NCBI GenBank assembly: GCA_030837265.1
Contig: JAUPKV010000286.1
Coordinates: 1 to 16,329, forward strand
Origin: Methanobacteriota archaeon
Lineage (GTDB): Archaea > Halobacteriota > Methanosarcinia > Methanosarcinales > Methanosarcinaceae
Reading direction: 5' to 3'
Length of the DNA stretch: 16,329 bases
Part shown: piece by piece, positions 1 to 6,522 of the stretch
Layout of the letters: each line of letters begins with the position of its first letter
Position numbering within the stretch: position 1 is the stretch's first letter
The notes under the pieces: generated by a model
Database searches by the model: none
What the model was told of the DNA's origin: nothing
The model's input: the letters and a program-made list of their open reading frames with translations, nothing else
Program-made: the position numbers and the translations under genes

Positions 1-170
1 ACTGTGTAAGAACTATGGCTGACAATGTTGTAAAAGAGTTTCCTGACCTGCCTGACAATGCAGTGATCACCATCAAACAGACCAACGAAGAAAGTATCCA
101 CAGACACAATGCTTTTGCTGAGAGGATTGCTCTCATGGGAGACCTCAAGATGGAAATTTGCCAAAGTTAA
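1..170 (+). CDS. mptA: C-terminal end of a GTP cyclohydrolase, MptA/FolE2-like (partial)
   Basis: The gene enters from the left edge; the open frame has codons from position 3 and ends in TAA at 168-170, leaving about 55 residues. The visible tail contains [14 protein letters not shown] followed by [13 protein letters not shown] late E-S-I-H-x-H-x-A motif is typical of the end of the FolE2/MptA family of metal-dependent GTP cyclohydrolases. In methanogens MptA opens the GTP ring to 7,8-dihydroneopterin 2',3'-cyclic phosphate, the first committed step towards tetrahydrosarcinapterin/methanopterin. The family call rests only on this short tail, and the active-site core lies outside the window. 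The very AT-rich stretch after the stop probably contains its transcription end. Confidence 0.6.
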   Translation, partial: CVRTMADNVVKEFPDLPDNAVITIKQTNEESIHRHNAFAERIALMGDLKMEICQS

Positions 171-313
171 AATTCAGTAATTATTATTCTATTATTTAAT
201 TTTTAGTTGCATTTTTATATTTTATTATTTTTATATATAGTTTTATTATATATATATCATATTTTATTTTTATTAAATTTCTTTAAATTTTTAAACAAAA
301 ATGCTTGACAATT
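171..313. other. Very AT-rich intergenic stretch
   Basis: This stretch after the MptA-like stop is almost entirely A and T, with several T-runs on the plus strand (for example 198-203 and 226-231). It includes an alternating TATATATAT stretch near 249-259. No coding frame is visible. Archaeal RNA polymerase terminates at T-rich tracts, so this is a plausible termination zone for the upstream gene. Confidence 0.5.
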
Positions 314-449
314 CTACAGTTCTCTGTAGTTAACACATAAACTATAATTAGAGGGCTGAATAAACTATAAAAACGGATAATTTGAACTAATAATATGAGG
401 AAGACTACAGGGCCAGTTTAGTGTTCTGCAAAGTCTCCGAGGTGAGAGC
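314..449 (+). promoter_or_regulatory. Promoter and leader region of the DUF2098 gene, with palindrome and duplicated TATA-like element
   Basis: A perfect inverted repeat, CTACAG-TTCT-CTGTAG, lies at 314-329. It is followed by two copies of ATAAACTATAA, at 337-347 and 360-370, spaced 23 bp apart. Either copy could serve as the TATA box. If the second is used, transcription would start near 394 and give a leader of about 55 nt. A strong ribosome site, GAGGTGA at 439-445, precedes the ATG at 450. The palindrome upstream of the TATA elements could be an operator or the end of the previous transcript; the sequence does not decide. Confidence 0.45.
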
Positions 450-776
450 ATGGCTGAAGCAGAAGAAATCACAGCGGTAGGAAGGAATGAAAAAATCATT
501 AAAACCGGAGATATTGTCAAATACATTAATAGCGACACCGTAAGCCGCGTGATAGATCTCAAAAAAGATGAGCAGGGTAAAGTATGGGCTCTACTTGAGA
601 GTACCAATCTCTGGTACAGAGATGAAACGCTGGAGCCTACTGTAACTAAAACTAAAGAGCAGGAAGAAGAAGAGAAGCTTACTCCGGAGGAATTGGAGGA
701 AAAATTCAGGAAAGTGAGAGAAACAATGCAAACATTCGATCTCGGAAAAGCGGGAGGAGGAGGAGCAGGAGGTTAA
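450..776 (+). CDS. DUF2098 family small protein
   Basis: A 108-residue soluble protein. Its N-terminal 65 residues match the DUF2098 pattern of methanogens: a short beta-rich unit around KTGDIVKYINSDTVSRVIDL, then KVWALLE and a final LWYRDETLEP. This resembles a small SH3-like barrel; the fold is my inference. Residues about 66-95 form a highly charged helix (KTKEQEEEEKLTPEELEEK). The last nine residues are almost all glycine and end in Gly-Gly. The start is set by the ribosome site GAGGTGA five bases upstream. It stands alone and converges on mmp14 with only 10 bp between the two stop codons. The family is common in methanogens but has no established role that I know of. Confidence 0.8.
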   Translation: MAEAEEITAVGRNEKIIKTGDIVKYINSDTVSRVIDLKKDEQGKVWALLESTNLWYRDETLEPTVTKTKEQEEEEKLTPEELEEKFRKVRETMQTFDLGKAGGGGAGG

Positions 777-786
777 TTTCCTGCCT

Positions 787-2220
787 TCATCTTGCCTGCA
801 GTTTTTTTCGTTGTGCAAGAATGCAATGCCCTCCATGCCTGCCGCCGAGAGGGCTTTTAGGCGCACCCAAAGAGTTCATGCAGCGTGCCATTACCGCTGC
901 ACCTCTGGCAAGCCCGTCATCTGTAAAAACAACCCTTTCATCGATTTTAGGAGCAATACCCATTTTATCCAGGCATTCTAGAATTAGTTTAGGTTTATTT
1001 CCGGTAATGCCTGCCCTTCCGGTAATCCCGATAGTCGTGTCTTCAAAAACGAGTTTCTCTTCTTTTGCAACCTTAATTAGCCTGCAGGTTACCTCTGCCA
1101 TCACCTCATCAATTACTGCATAAACAACCTGAAGTCCGTGATTTTTAGAAATTTCCATACCTATAGCGCTGAGCTTACCCATATCACTGCCATTTTTCCC
1201 TACATCGCACCCTATGAGTGTAACACCGATCTCATCAGCTGCGTCTGGCCTGACAGGCACACTCCCATACCGCATCCTATCTTTCGGGACCCGTTCTATA
1301 ATAATAAGGTCTTGAATGCGCTTTGCATAAGATTCGATTGCTTTAGCCTTTAATTTCAAGGTAAGAAAAGAAGGAGGTTTCTCTTTTTCGAAAACCTCAA
1401 GTGCAGTCCCTAATTTTGAATCCACAATTTTTGAACCCCGGACAATTGCATCCGGAATCGCACCTGCGTAACCGCAGAAGTTTCCGATAGTTTTTGCATA
1501 TGGCTGGTCCTGGCTTGTGATCCTCCCATCAAGGGTTGTCCCGAAGTCAATTGAAATGCAGGGGTTTCTGAAATCAACATCCGTAAGTTGGGCAGCTTCT
1601 TTAATCCCTGCGGTTGCAAGCTCCCCTTCCATCTCATTTGCAACAACTTCAACACCGGTAGAACCTATCGGCGGCATTACTCCGGCTACGGCTCCGTCAA
1701 AGATTACATCTTCAAGTTTGCTGAATTTCTGGAGTTTTTTACAGATATTCGCGATTGACATAGGAGGAGTCATATTCCTTGGCGGCACTCCAGCCATAAG
1801 GCAGCCGTCTGCCAGAGCTTTAATGAATTCCCCAACCTCTTCGGGGGTATCAAAACCTGCAACAACGCCCGTAGAACGCACAACAAAGTCAAGGTCTGCT
1901 TTTATATCCAGATTTGCTTCTCTCAGCGACTCGGTCAGTGTGCCGCGCACAAGTTCCGAAACAGCTTCACGTGTGAGCTCCACTCCAGTAAGCGTTTTTC
2001 CGAAAACGGTTTCTCCGGGTTTCGGAGGCCGGACATCCCTTGTCATCTTAATAATTTTATTTATAATATGTGTCCTGCAAGTTTCCATGTTAGTAGCTGT
2101 AAGGATACATTTTGTAGTGGTGTTCCCGACCTCAACAGAAGCTACGATAAAGAAAGGTTTTGATTTAAGATCAATCAACCGTACCTGAGGAGACTCTGTA
2201 ATTCTTGGTTTCAAAGCCAT
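787..2220 (-). CDS. mmp14: Methanogenesis marker protein 14
   Basis: A 477-residue protein of the methanogenesis marker 14 family, which occurs in essentially all methanogens; its biochemical role is not established. Two nucleotide-binding-type loops are visible: VASVEVGNTTTK at residues 26-37 and SIDFGTTLDG at 223-232. The second is followed by a Gly/Ala-rich stretch (IGNFCGYAGAIPDAIVRG). This arrangement resembles ASKHA-fold proteins and the corrinoid-activation (RACo-like) ATPases, so a role in activating or repairing a methanogenesis enzyme is possible; that is inference. The frame stays open to 2322. I place the start at the ATG at 2218-2220 because GAAGGAA sits just upstream and MALKPRITESPQ is a typical start, whereas the extra 34 residues have no ribosome site. 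A TATA-like TTTATAAA lies near 2393-2402 on this strand. Confidence 0.85.
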   Translation of the reverse strand: MALKPRITESPQVRLIDLKSKPFFIVASVEVGNTTTKCILTATNMETCRTHIINKIIKMTRDVRPPKPGETVFGKTLTGVELTREAVSELVRGTLTESLREANLDIKADLDFVVRSTGVVAGFDTPEEVGEFIKALADGCLMAGVPPRNMTPPMSIANICKKLQKFSKLEDVIFDGAVAGVMPPIGSTGVEVVANEMEGELATAGIKEAAQLTDVDFRNPCISIDFGTTLDGRITSQDQPYAKTIGNFCGYAGAIPDAIVRGSKIVDSKLGTALEVFEKEKPPSFLTLKLKAKAIESYAKRIQDLIIIERVPKDRMRYGSVPVRPDAADEIGVTLIGCDVGKNGSDMGKLSAIGMEISKNHGLQVVYAVIDEVMAEVTCRLIKVAKEEKLVFEDTTIGITGRAGITGNKPKLILECLDKMGIAPKIDERVVFTDDGLARGAAVMARCMNSLGAPKSPLGGRHGGHCILAQRKKLQAR

Positions 2221-2570
2221 TTTTAGTTCCTTCTCGAGAATGTATGCGTAAGTGAATCTGGAGATGATTATTTGGAAGCTTCTCCCAAACAATTCAAATT
2301 CATTCAATAGCGTTTGAATCAAAGTACATTAATTAACAAGTCTAAGCTTAGAGTCAATATCAGCATTTGAGTTATTTGAAAAATTTCTCAAAATTTATAA
2401 AAATATCAGACAAAACATATTTGTCGAAGGTTTAAGGCAATATTAAACAAAGTCTATAAAATCTTTGCTAAAATATTCCATATAGACACTTGAGCTTTCA
2501 ATTGCTCCCGCGTTCAGATAGTAGTGCAGTTGCCTTTTTTTCTAACACTTATGTCCATATCGGTTTTATA
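2221..2570. other. Intergenic region between mmp14 and the first composite repeat
   Basis: AT-rich sequence with no credible gene. On the minus strand it should hold the mmp14 promoter; TATA-like sequences are seen near 2393-2402 and 2327-2336. Short open frames here have no ribosome site and one runs straight into the hairpin-rich repeat, so none is called. Confidence 0.5.
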
Positions 2571-2691
2571 GTCATCTTGAGAAAGCGCAGCGCTCGAAAA
2601 GGACACCGTGCTGTTGCGATTATATCGCAACTCCCAGAAAATCTTCGATTTTCTGTGATCCCGGAGCGGAACTAGGGAAGCGGAACTAGGG
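2571..2691 (+). repeat. Composite hairpin-rich intergenic repeat, copy A
   Basis: The copy is built from modules. First is a 34-bp head (2571-2604) with core GCGCAGCG, ending GAAAAGGAC. Then come a perfect hairpin TTGCGAT-TAT-ATCGCAA (2614-2630) and a second perfect hairpin CAGAAAATC-TTC-GATTTTCTG (2635-2655). The tail is two tandem 14-bp units, GAGCGGAACTAGGG and AAGCGGAACTAGGG (2664-2691). The same module order recurs in copy C, and the head and tail recur in copy B. All three copies are on the same strand and none encodes a protein. This copy ends 43 bp before the next gene's start codon. Confidence 0.85.
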
Positions 2692-2701
2692 AAAAGAACA
2701 A

Positions 2702-2734
2702 GCTATATATTCTCTCAAGAAAAATTAGGTTACA
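2702..2734 (+). promoter_or_regulatory. TATA-like promoter of the acylphosphatase-fusion gene
   Basis: CTATATATT at about 2703-2711 lies 24-32 bp upstream of the ATG at 2735. By the usual archaeal spacing, transcription would begin almost at the start codon, giving a very short leader. This fits the weak ribosome site (only AGGT near 2727). The promoter begins about 10 bp after repeat copy A ends. Confidence 0.45.
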
Positions 2735-3367
2735 ATGGAGAAACGTGCAGAGATCATAATTTACGGTCGAGTCCAAAGAGCGGGTTTCAGGGATTACATT
2801 GATGAGATTGCTTTTGATTTGAATCTTAATGGATATGTTAAAAACCTTGAGGATGGAACTGTTCAGGTTGTCTGTGAGGGTCGAGAAGACTTTATAAGTG
2901 CATTGCTTGATAGAGTTAACATCGTTCAATATCCCATCCGCGTAGAAAATATAGAAGTGACCTATAAAAAGCCAACAGGCGAGTATAAAACTTTTGAGAT
3001 TATCAGAGACGAAGACCTGACTGCGGCCACATATGAAAGAATGGACGCAGCTGTGGGATATATGAGAGAAATGAACTCAAACCTTGGGAATAAAATCGAT
3101 CAAAACAGTTTAGAAATTAGGGAAATGAATTCAAACCTCGGGAATAAAATCGACCAGAATAATGTAGGAATTAGAGAGATGAACTCAAACCTGGGCCAGA
3201 AAATGAATGAGATCAGCGATAAAATAGATCAAAGCAGGACAGAGATTACATCAGAAATACGACTTAATAGGGATGATTTCAGGTCTCATCTTGATGAGAG
3301 AATTACTAACATAGAACGTGAACTGACTCTAATAAAAGAAAAAGTAATGCCTTCAAAAGATTTTTGA
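2735..3367 (+). CDS. Acylphosphatase-domain protein with C-terminal repetitive coiled coil
   Basis: 210 residues in two parts. Residues about 4-91 form an acylphosphatase domain, which hydrolyses acyl-phosphate bonds in the canonical family. The motif GRVQRAGFRDY at 11-21 contains the expected catalytic Arg19, and Asn37 in GYVKNLEDGTV is the expected catalytic Asn. The canonical QGVGFR loop is QRAGFR here, so activity is probable but not certain. Residues about 95-205 form a hydrophilic, probably coiled-coil region with three 18-residue units beginning REMNSNLG at 111, 129 and 147. Stand-alone acylphosphatases have only about 90-100 residues, so the second half is an added module, perhaps for oligomerisation or partner binding. 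The gene stands alone between two copies of the intergenic repeat. Confidence 0.75.
   Translation: MEKRAEIIIYGRVQRAGFRDYIDEIAFDLNLNGYVKNLEDGTVQVVCEGREDFISALLDRVNIVQYPIRVENIEVTYKKPTGEYKTFEIIRDEDLTAATYERMDAAVGYMREMNSNLGNKIDQNSLEIREMNSNLGNKIDQNNVGIREMNSNLGQKMNEISDKIDQSRTEITSEIRLNRDDFRSHLDERITNIERELTLIKEKVMPSKDF
3065..3226 (+). repeat. In-frame 54-bp tandem repeats in the coiled-coil region
   Basis: Three units of 54 bp (3065-3118, 3119-3172, 3173-3226) each encode an 18-residue unit starting R-E-M-N-S-N-L-G. The first two are nearly identical at both DNA and protein level; the third has diverged in its second half. A unit length divisible by three means copy-number change would keep the frame. 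Confidence 0.85.
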
Positions 3368-3433
3368 GTATAAAGATTTAGTAAAGACAAAAATTCTTTG
3401 TTGGTGTATTATTTATCCTAACATTTCCGAATT

Positions 3434-3482
3434 TTCCTCTGTTTTTCTATCTTCCTCTGTTTTTCTATCTTCCCCTGTTTTT
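3434..3482 (+). repeat. 18-bp pyrimidine-rich tandem repeat, possible terminator
   Basis: Two exact copies of TTCCTCTGTTTTTCTATC (3434-3451, 3452-3469) are followed by a partial third copy, TTCCCCTGTTTTT (3470-3482). The repeat places three T5 runs on the plus strand just downstream of the acylphosphatase-fusion gene, so it could serve as its transcription terminator. It ends 2 bp before repeat copy B. Confidence 0.7.
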
Positions 3483-3484
3483 AA

Positions 3485-3586
3485 GTCCTCTTGAGGGAGC
3501 GCAGCGACCGAAAAGGACGGCGGGCTCCCGAAGCGCAACTCGGGAAGCGCAACTCGGGAAGCGCAACTCGGGAAGCGCAACTCGGG
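3485..3586 (+). repeat. Composite intergenic repeat, copy B, with four 14-bp tail units
   Basis: The 34-bp head at 3485-3518 differs from copy C at one position (CGACCG versus CGACTG) and has inverted ends, GTCCT...AGGAC. The two middle hairpins of copies A and C are absent. The tail is four perfect tandem copies of AAGCGCAACTCGGG (3531-3544, 3545-3558, 3559-3572, 3573-3586). The boundary CCCGA-AGCGCAAC-TCGGG can fold as a small hairpin. The copy sits in the gap between the convergent acylphosphatase-fusion and OsmC genes, 8 bp before the OsmC stop. Confidence 0.9.
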
Positions 3587-3594
3587 CTGCATAT

Positions 3595-4146
3595 CTATAC
3601 TTTAGTCACTTCTTTCAACACAATTTCCGGAATGATTGCAGTAGTCAAACAATAATAACATGGACAGCGCTGTTTCGTAATTTCCTTATATCTCTCAAGT
3701 TCTTCCTGGCTCATTCCGGAATCAACCATAATCTCGAATTTTATACTTTCGTAGATAGGAATTGCAGGTTCCTGGAAAAATCCAAAGCTTGCACTTAGAT
3801 TCATATCAGCCTTGACCTTTATCTTAAACTGGTCGAGTACCATTCCTTCCATTGCAGTCCATTTAGCAAAAGTGGCTGCAAAACATGCTGCTATTCCATA
3901 AAGGGCATATTGTACCGGATTTGGTGCAGTTCCTCCACCTCCGAAGGAAATGGGTTCATCCGATTGAATCAAGAACTTTCCACCTTTTTCGAGATTCATG
4001 TTTGCAGAAAATTGGGGCCCTGTTTTTCCTATCTCCCAGTTCCCCTCAAATTCAATTACTTTTTTTGTCTTTGAAGGATCAATTTTTGCTTCATTAAGAG
4101 TTTCGTTAAATCGATCTACTTCTACTCTGTTTATTATCATCTTCAT
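3595..4146 (-). CDS. OsmC-like family protein with CPCYYC cluster
   Basis: 183 residues, slightly longer than a typical OsmC/Ohr protein (about 140). Family features are a beta-rich N-terminal half, then GGGGTAPNPVQYALYGIAACFAATF (Cys88, the usual position of the first catalytic cysteine). A central strand pair precedes a final helix containing KQRCPCYYC. OsmC/Ohr enzymes reduce organic hydroperoxides using two cysteines, the second normally in a C-P motif. Here that site is C161-P-C163-Y-Y-C166, giving two extra cysteines. A peroxidase role is therefore plausible, but sulfur chemistry or metal binding is an alternative. The start ATG at 4144-4146 is preceded by AAGGGAGA, a good ribosome site. 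The gene is monocistronic and lies between repeat copies B and C. Confidence 0.8.
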   Translation of the reverse strand: MKMIINRVEVDRFNETLNEAKIDPSKTKKVIEFEGNWEIGKTGPQFSANMNLEKGGKFLIQSDEPISFGGGGTAPNPVQYALYGIAACFAATFAKWTAMEGMVLDQFKIKVKADMNLSASFGFFQEPAIPIYESIKFEIMVDSGMSQEELERYKEITKQRCPCYYCLTTAIIPEIVLKEVTKV

Positions 4147-4512
4147 TTCTCCCTTTTAAGAAATTTTTATGAATTTGAGATTTTAGAGTTGTTTTAGAGA
4201 CTTTTTAAAAGCTAATTTGTGAAATGGAGAATCAACAAAGTTTTTATTTACAAGTCCAAGAATGTAGCTGCAAAATAATATTTATCATTAATATAAAAAT
4301 AATCAAAATTGAATTTAGCAGAAGAAGATGTTAGGATTAAAGATAGCTGAACATTTATCAGATCATAATCTAATCAGGTACACTTTACTTTTAACTTAAA
4401 GGAAAATTAGACAAAAGAATTTTAAAAATTTATTTGAGAGCACGGAATGACAAGGTTGAAACTCTTTTCAGCGGAAAAAGCAGAAAAACCTATAAATTGT
4501 GGACGTAACCCA
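4147..4512. other. AT-rich intergenic region between the OsmC-like gene and repeat copy C
   Basis: It holds the OsmC-like promoter on the minus strand and no credible gene. AAAAGCTAATTTGTGA at 4207-4222 occurs again exactly at 13293-13308 in another intergenic gap. Short open frames overlapping repeat copy C are dismissed. Confidence 0.45.
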
Positions 4513-4665
4513 GTCCTCTTGAGGGAGCGCAGCGACTGAAAAGGACAGCGTGCTGTTGCGATTACATCGCAACTTCCAGAAAATATTAGATTTTCTGTGA
4601 TCCCGAATCGCAACTCGGGCAGGACAGCATGCTCCCGAATTTCGCTTCGGGAAGTTCAACTAGGG
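4513..4665 (+). repeat. Composite hairpin-rich intergenic repeat, copy C
   Basis: This is the fullest copy. A 34-bp head (4513-4546) is followed by hairpin TTGCGAT-TAC-ATCGCAA (4556-4572) and hairpin CAGAAAAT-ATTAG-ATTTTCTG (4577-4597). Next come CCCGA-ATCGCAAC-TCGGG (4602-4619), a strong hairpin CCCGAA-TTTCGC-TTCGGG (4634-4651), and a last 14-bp unit AAGTTCAACTAGGG (4652-4665). The first two hairpins match copy A in position, and base changes fall in or next to the loops while the stems stay paired. This suggests the structure matters or that the copies are recent. Confidence 0.88.
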
Positions 4666-4701
4666 GAACTCTGCCGGCAAGGGATGTAGGGGGAGATGAA
4701 C

Positions 4702-4801
4702 ATATATTTATCTAATTAATCTGCTCTTATTATGCAGTATCAATAGCATTCTATTAATAATAGCATTCTATTCATGATTATTCTACTTTTGAGGAAATTT
4801 C
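4702..4801 (+). promoter_or_regulatory. gatCAB promoter and leader with 14-bp direct repeat
   Basis: A TATA-like ATATATTTA at 4702-4710 would start transcription near 4733, giving a leader of about 70 nt. In that leader AATAGCATTCTATT occurs twice, at 4742-4755 and 4759-4772. A ribosome site, GAGG at 4791-4794, precedes the ATG at 4802. The direct repeat is a candidate regulator or RNA-binding site; no known motif is recognised. Confidence 0.45.
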
Positions 4802-5083
4802 ATGATCACAAAAGAAGATGTAGAACATATTGGCTGGCTTGCCCGGATTGAGATTAGTGAGCAGGAGACAGTCGAATATATGGAGAAACTTAACTCAGTA
4901 TTGGGGTATTTCGGACAGCTTGATGAATTGCCTACCGAAGATGTTGCTCCGACATATCACGTAGCTGAGATCTTTAACGTATTCAGGAAGGATGTGGTGG
5001 AGAAGTCACTCGCGCAGGAGCTTGTGCTTGCGAACACCGAACATAAACAGGACGGGTATTTCAGAGTCCCGAAAATTGGCTGA
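4802..5083 (+). CDS. gatC: Asp-tRNA(Asn)/Glu-tRNA(Gln) amidotransferase subunit C
   Basis: 93 residues, the normal GatC length. It opens with the family pattern [18 protein letters not shown], followed by the helix [19 protein letters not shown]. Next comes the conserved stretch [11 protein letters not shown] and a C-terminal end reading [12 protein letters not shown]. GatC wraps around GatA and GatB and stabilises the complex; it has no catalytic residues. First gene of a three-gene operon; its stop codon overlaps the gatA ribosome site. In archaea GatDE usually handles Glu-tRNA(Gln), so this complex probably acts mainly on Asp-tRNA(Asn). Confidence 0.95.
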   Translation: MITKEDVEHIGWLARIEISEQETVEYMEKLNSVLGYFGQLDELPTEDVAPTYHVAEIFNVFRKDVVEKSLAQELVLANTEHKQDGYFRVPKIG

Positions 5084-5094
5084 GGAGAAATTTT

Positions 5095-6522
5095 ATGGCA
5101 AAATGGATGAGTGTTGCACAGGTTAAAGAGAAGATTAAAGAAAGCTCAGCCGAAGAAGTAACAGCAGGCTACCTGGAGATTATAGAAAAGAGTAAAATCA
5201 ACGGTTTTATTTCAATGTCCGATAAGGCCCTTGAAGATGCCAGGAAAATTGATTCGGAAGGACATGATGGTCCTCTTGCAGGCGTGCCGATAGCTATTAA
5301 AGATAACATTTCCGTAGTCGGGATGCAAAATACTTGTGGCTCGAAGATACTTGAGGGGTATATTCCTCCGTTCAATGCCCATGTTATTGAGAAGCTCCTT
5401 GCTGCAGGGGCAGTAATTCTTGGAAAGACCAATCTGGATGAGTTTGCAATGGGTTCTTCTACGGAAACCAGTCATTTTGGACCGACTGCAAATCCCTGGG
5501 ACCTTGAGAGAGTGCCGGGGGGTTCTTCCGGAGGCAGTGCAGCAGTTGTTGCGGCAGGAGAAGCACCTTTTGCACTCGGTTCGGATACAGGAGGATCCGT
5601 ACGCTGTCCTGCAGCTTTCTGTGGGGTAGTTGGACTTAAACCGACTTATGGAGCAGTTTCCAGGTACGGTGTGGTAGCTTATGCAAACTCTCTTGAACAG
5701 GTAGGTCCGCTTGCAAACAATGTGACTGACATTGCAGTGCTTATGGACGTTATAGCAGGCTATGACCGAAAAGATTCCACTTCAATCGACAGCAAAATCG
5801 AATACCGGAAAGCTCTCGTTGATGATGTAAAAGGTCTGAAAATCGGAGTCCCAAAAGAATTCTTCGGAGAAGGCATCCATCCGGCTGTCGAAAAAGCGGT
5901 ATGGGATGCAATACATACATATGAAAGTCTGGGGGCGACCTGGGAAGAAGTCTCGATGCCCAATATAAGGTATGCTCTTGCTTCATATTACATCATTGCA
6001 ATGAGTGAAGCATCCTCAAACCTTGCGCGCTTTGACGGGACACGCTACGGGTTTAAAGAGAATGGCGAGAACTGGCATTCTATGGTTTCAAAGACCAGAG
6101 CTGATGGCTTTGGAAAAGAAGTAATAAGAAGAATTCTCCTTGGGACCTATGCTCTCTCAGCAGGTTATCATGATAAGTATTATTTAAAAGCGCTTAAAGT
6201 CAGGACCCTGGTAAAGCAGGACTTCGATTCAGCTCTTACAAAAGTTGACCTGCTTATGGCTCCGACCATGCCTAACCCTGCTTTTAAGATAGGGGAAAAA
6301 ATTGAAGACCCTCTTACCCTCTACCTCTCGGATGTGAATACCTGCCCGATCAATCTCGCAGGCGTTCCTTCTATATCAGTACCGTGCGGCTTTACGGATG
6401 GCTTACCTATAGGACTTCAGATAATGGGCAAGCCTTTTGACGAGCCGACAGTGCTCAGGGCAGCGTACACTTTTGAGCAGAATACCGATTATCACACAAG
6501 GAGACCTCCGGAGGTGGCGTGA
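5095..6522 (+). CDS. gatA: Asp-tRNA(Asn)/Glu-tRNA(Gln) amidotransferase subunit A
   Basis: 475 residues, full length. This is the amidase-signature subunit that releases ammonia from glutamine (or asparagine) for use by GatB. The Ser-cisSer-Lys triad is visible: Lys69 in IAIKDN, Ser144 in GGSSGGSAA and Ser168 in DTGGSVR. The spacings of 75 and 24 residues equal those of characterised bacterial GatA. The start ATG at 5095 lies 11 bp after the gatC stop, with GAGGAGA at 5082-5088 as ribosome site. The gene ends with TGA directly abutting the gatB ATG, indicating translational coupling. No lesions are seen. Confidence 0.97.
   Translation: MAKWMSVAQVKEKIKESSAEEVTAGYLEIIEKSKINGFISMSDKALEDARKIDSEGHDGPLAGVPIAIKDNISVVGMQNTCGSKILEGYIPPFNAHVIEKLLAAGAVILGKTNLDEFAMGSSTETSHFGPTANPWDLERVPGGSSGGSAAVVAAGEAPFALGSDTGGSVRCPAAFCGVVGLKPTYGAVSRYGVVAYANSLEQVGPLANNVTDIAVLMDVIAGYDRKDSTSIDSKIEYRKALVDDVKGLKIGVPKEFFGEGIHPAVEKAVWDAIHTYESLGATWEEVSMPNIRYALASYYIIAMSEASSNLARFDGTRYGFKENGENWHSMVSKTRADGFGKEVIRRILLGTYALSAGYHDKYYLKALKVRTLVKQDFDSALTKVDLLMAPTMPNPAFKIGEKIEDPLTLYLSDVNTCPINLAGVPSISVPCGFTDGLPIGLQIMGKPFDEPTVLRAAYTFEQNTDYHTRRPPEVA

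Noticed and set aside
1517..2188. 223-codon plus-strand frame
   Set aside because: Antisense shadow of mmp14, which has clear family motifs on the other strand.
2221..2322. In-frame extension of mmp14 to an ATG at 2322
   Set aside because: No ribosome site before it, atypical sequence for the family, and a strong GAAGGAA site precedes the internal ATG at 2220.
2490..2675. 61-codon plus-strand frame
   Set aside because: Most of its second half is the hairpin-rich intergenic repeat; no ribosome site and no family pattern.
4422..4659. Two 63-codon minus-strand frames
   Set aside because: They read through repeat copy C in two frames; the coding appearance comes from GC-rich repeat modules.
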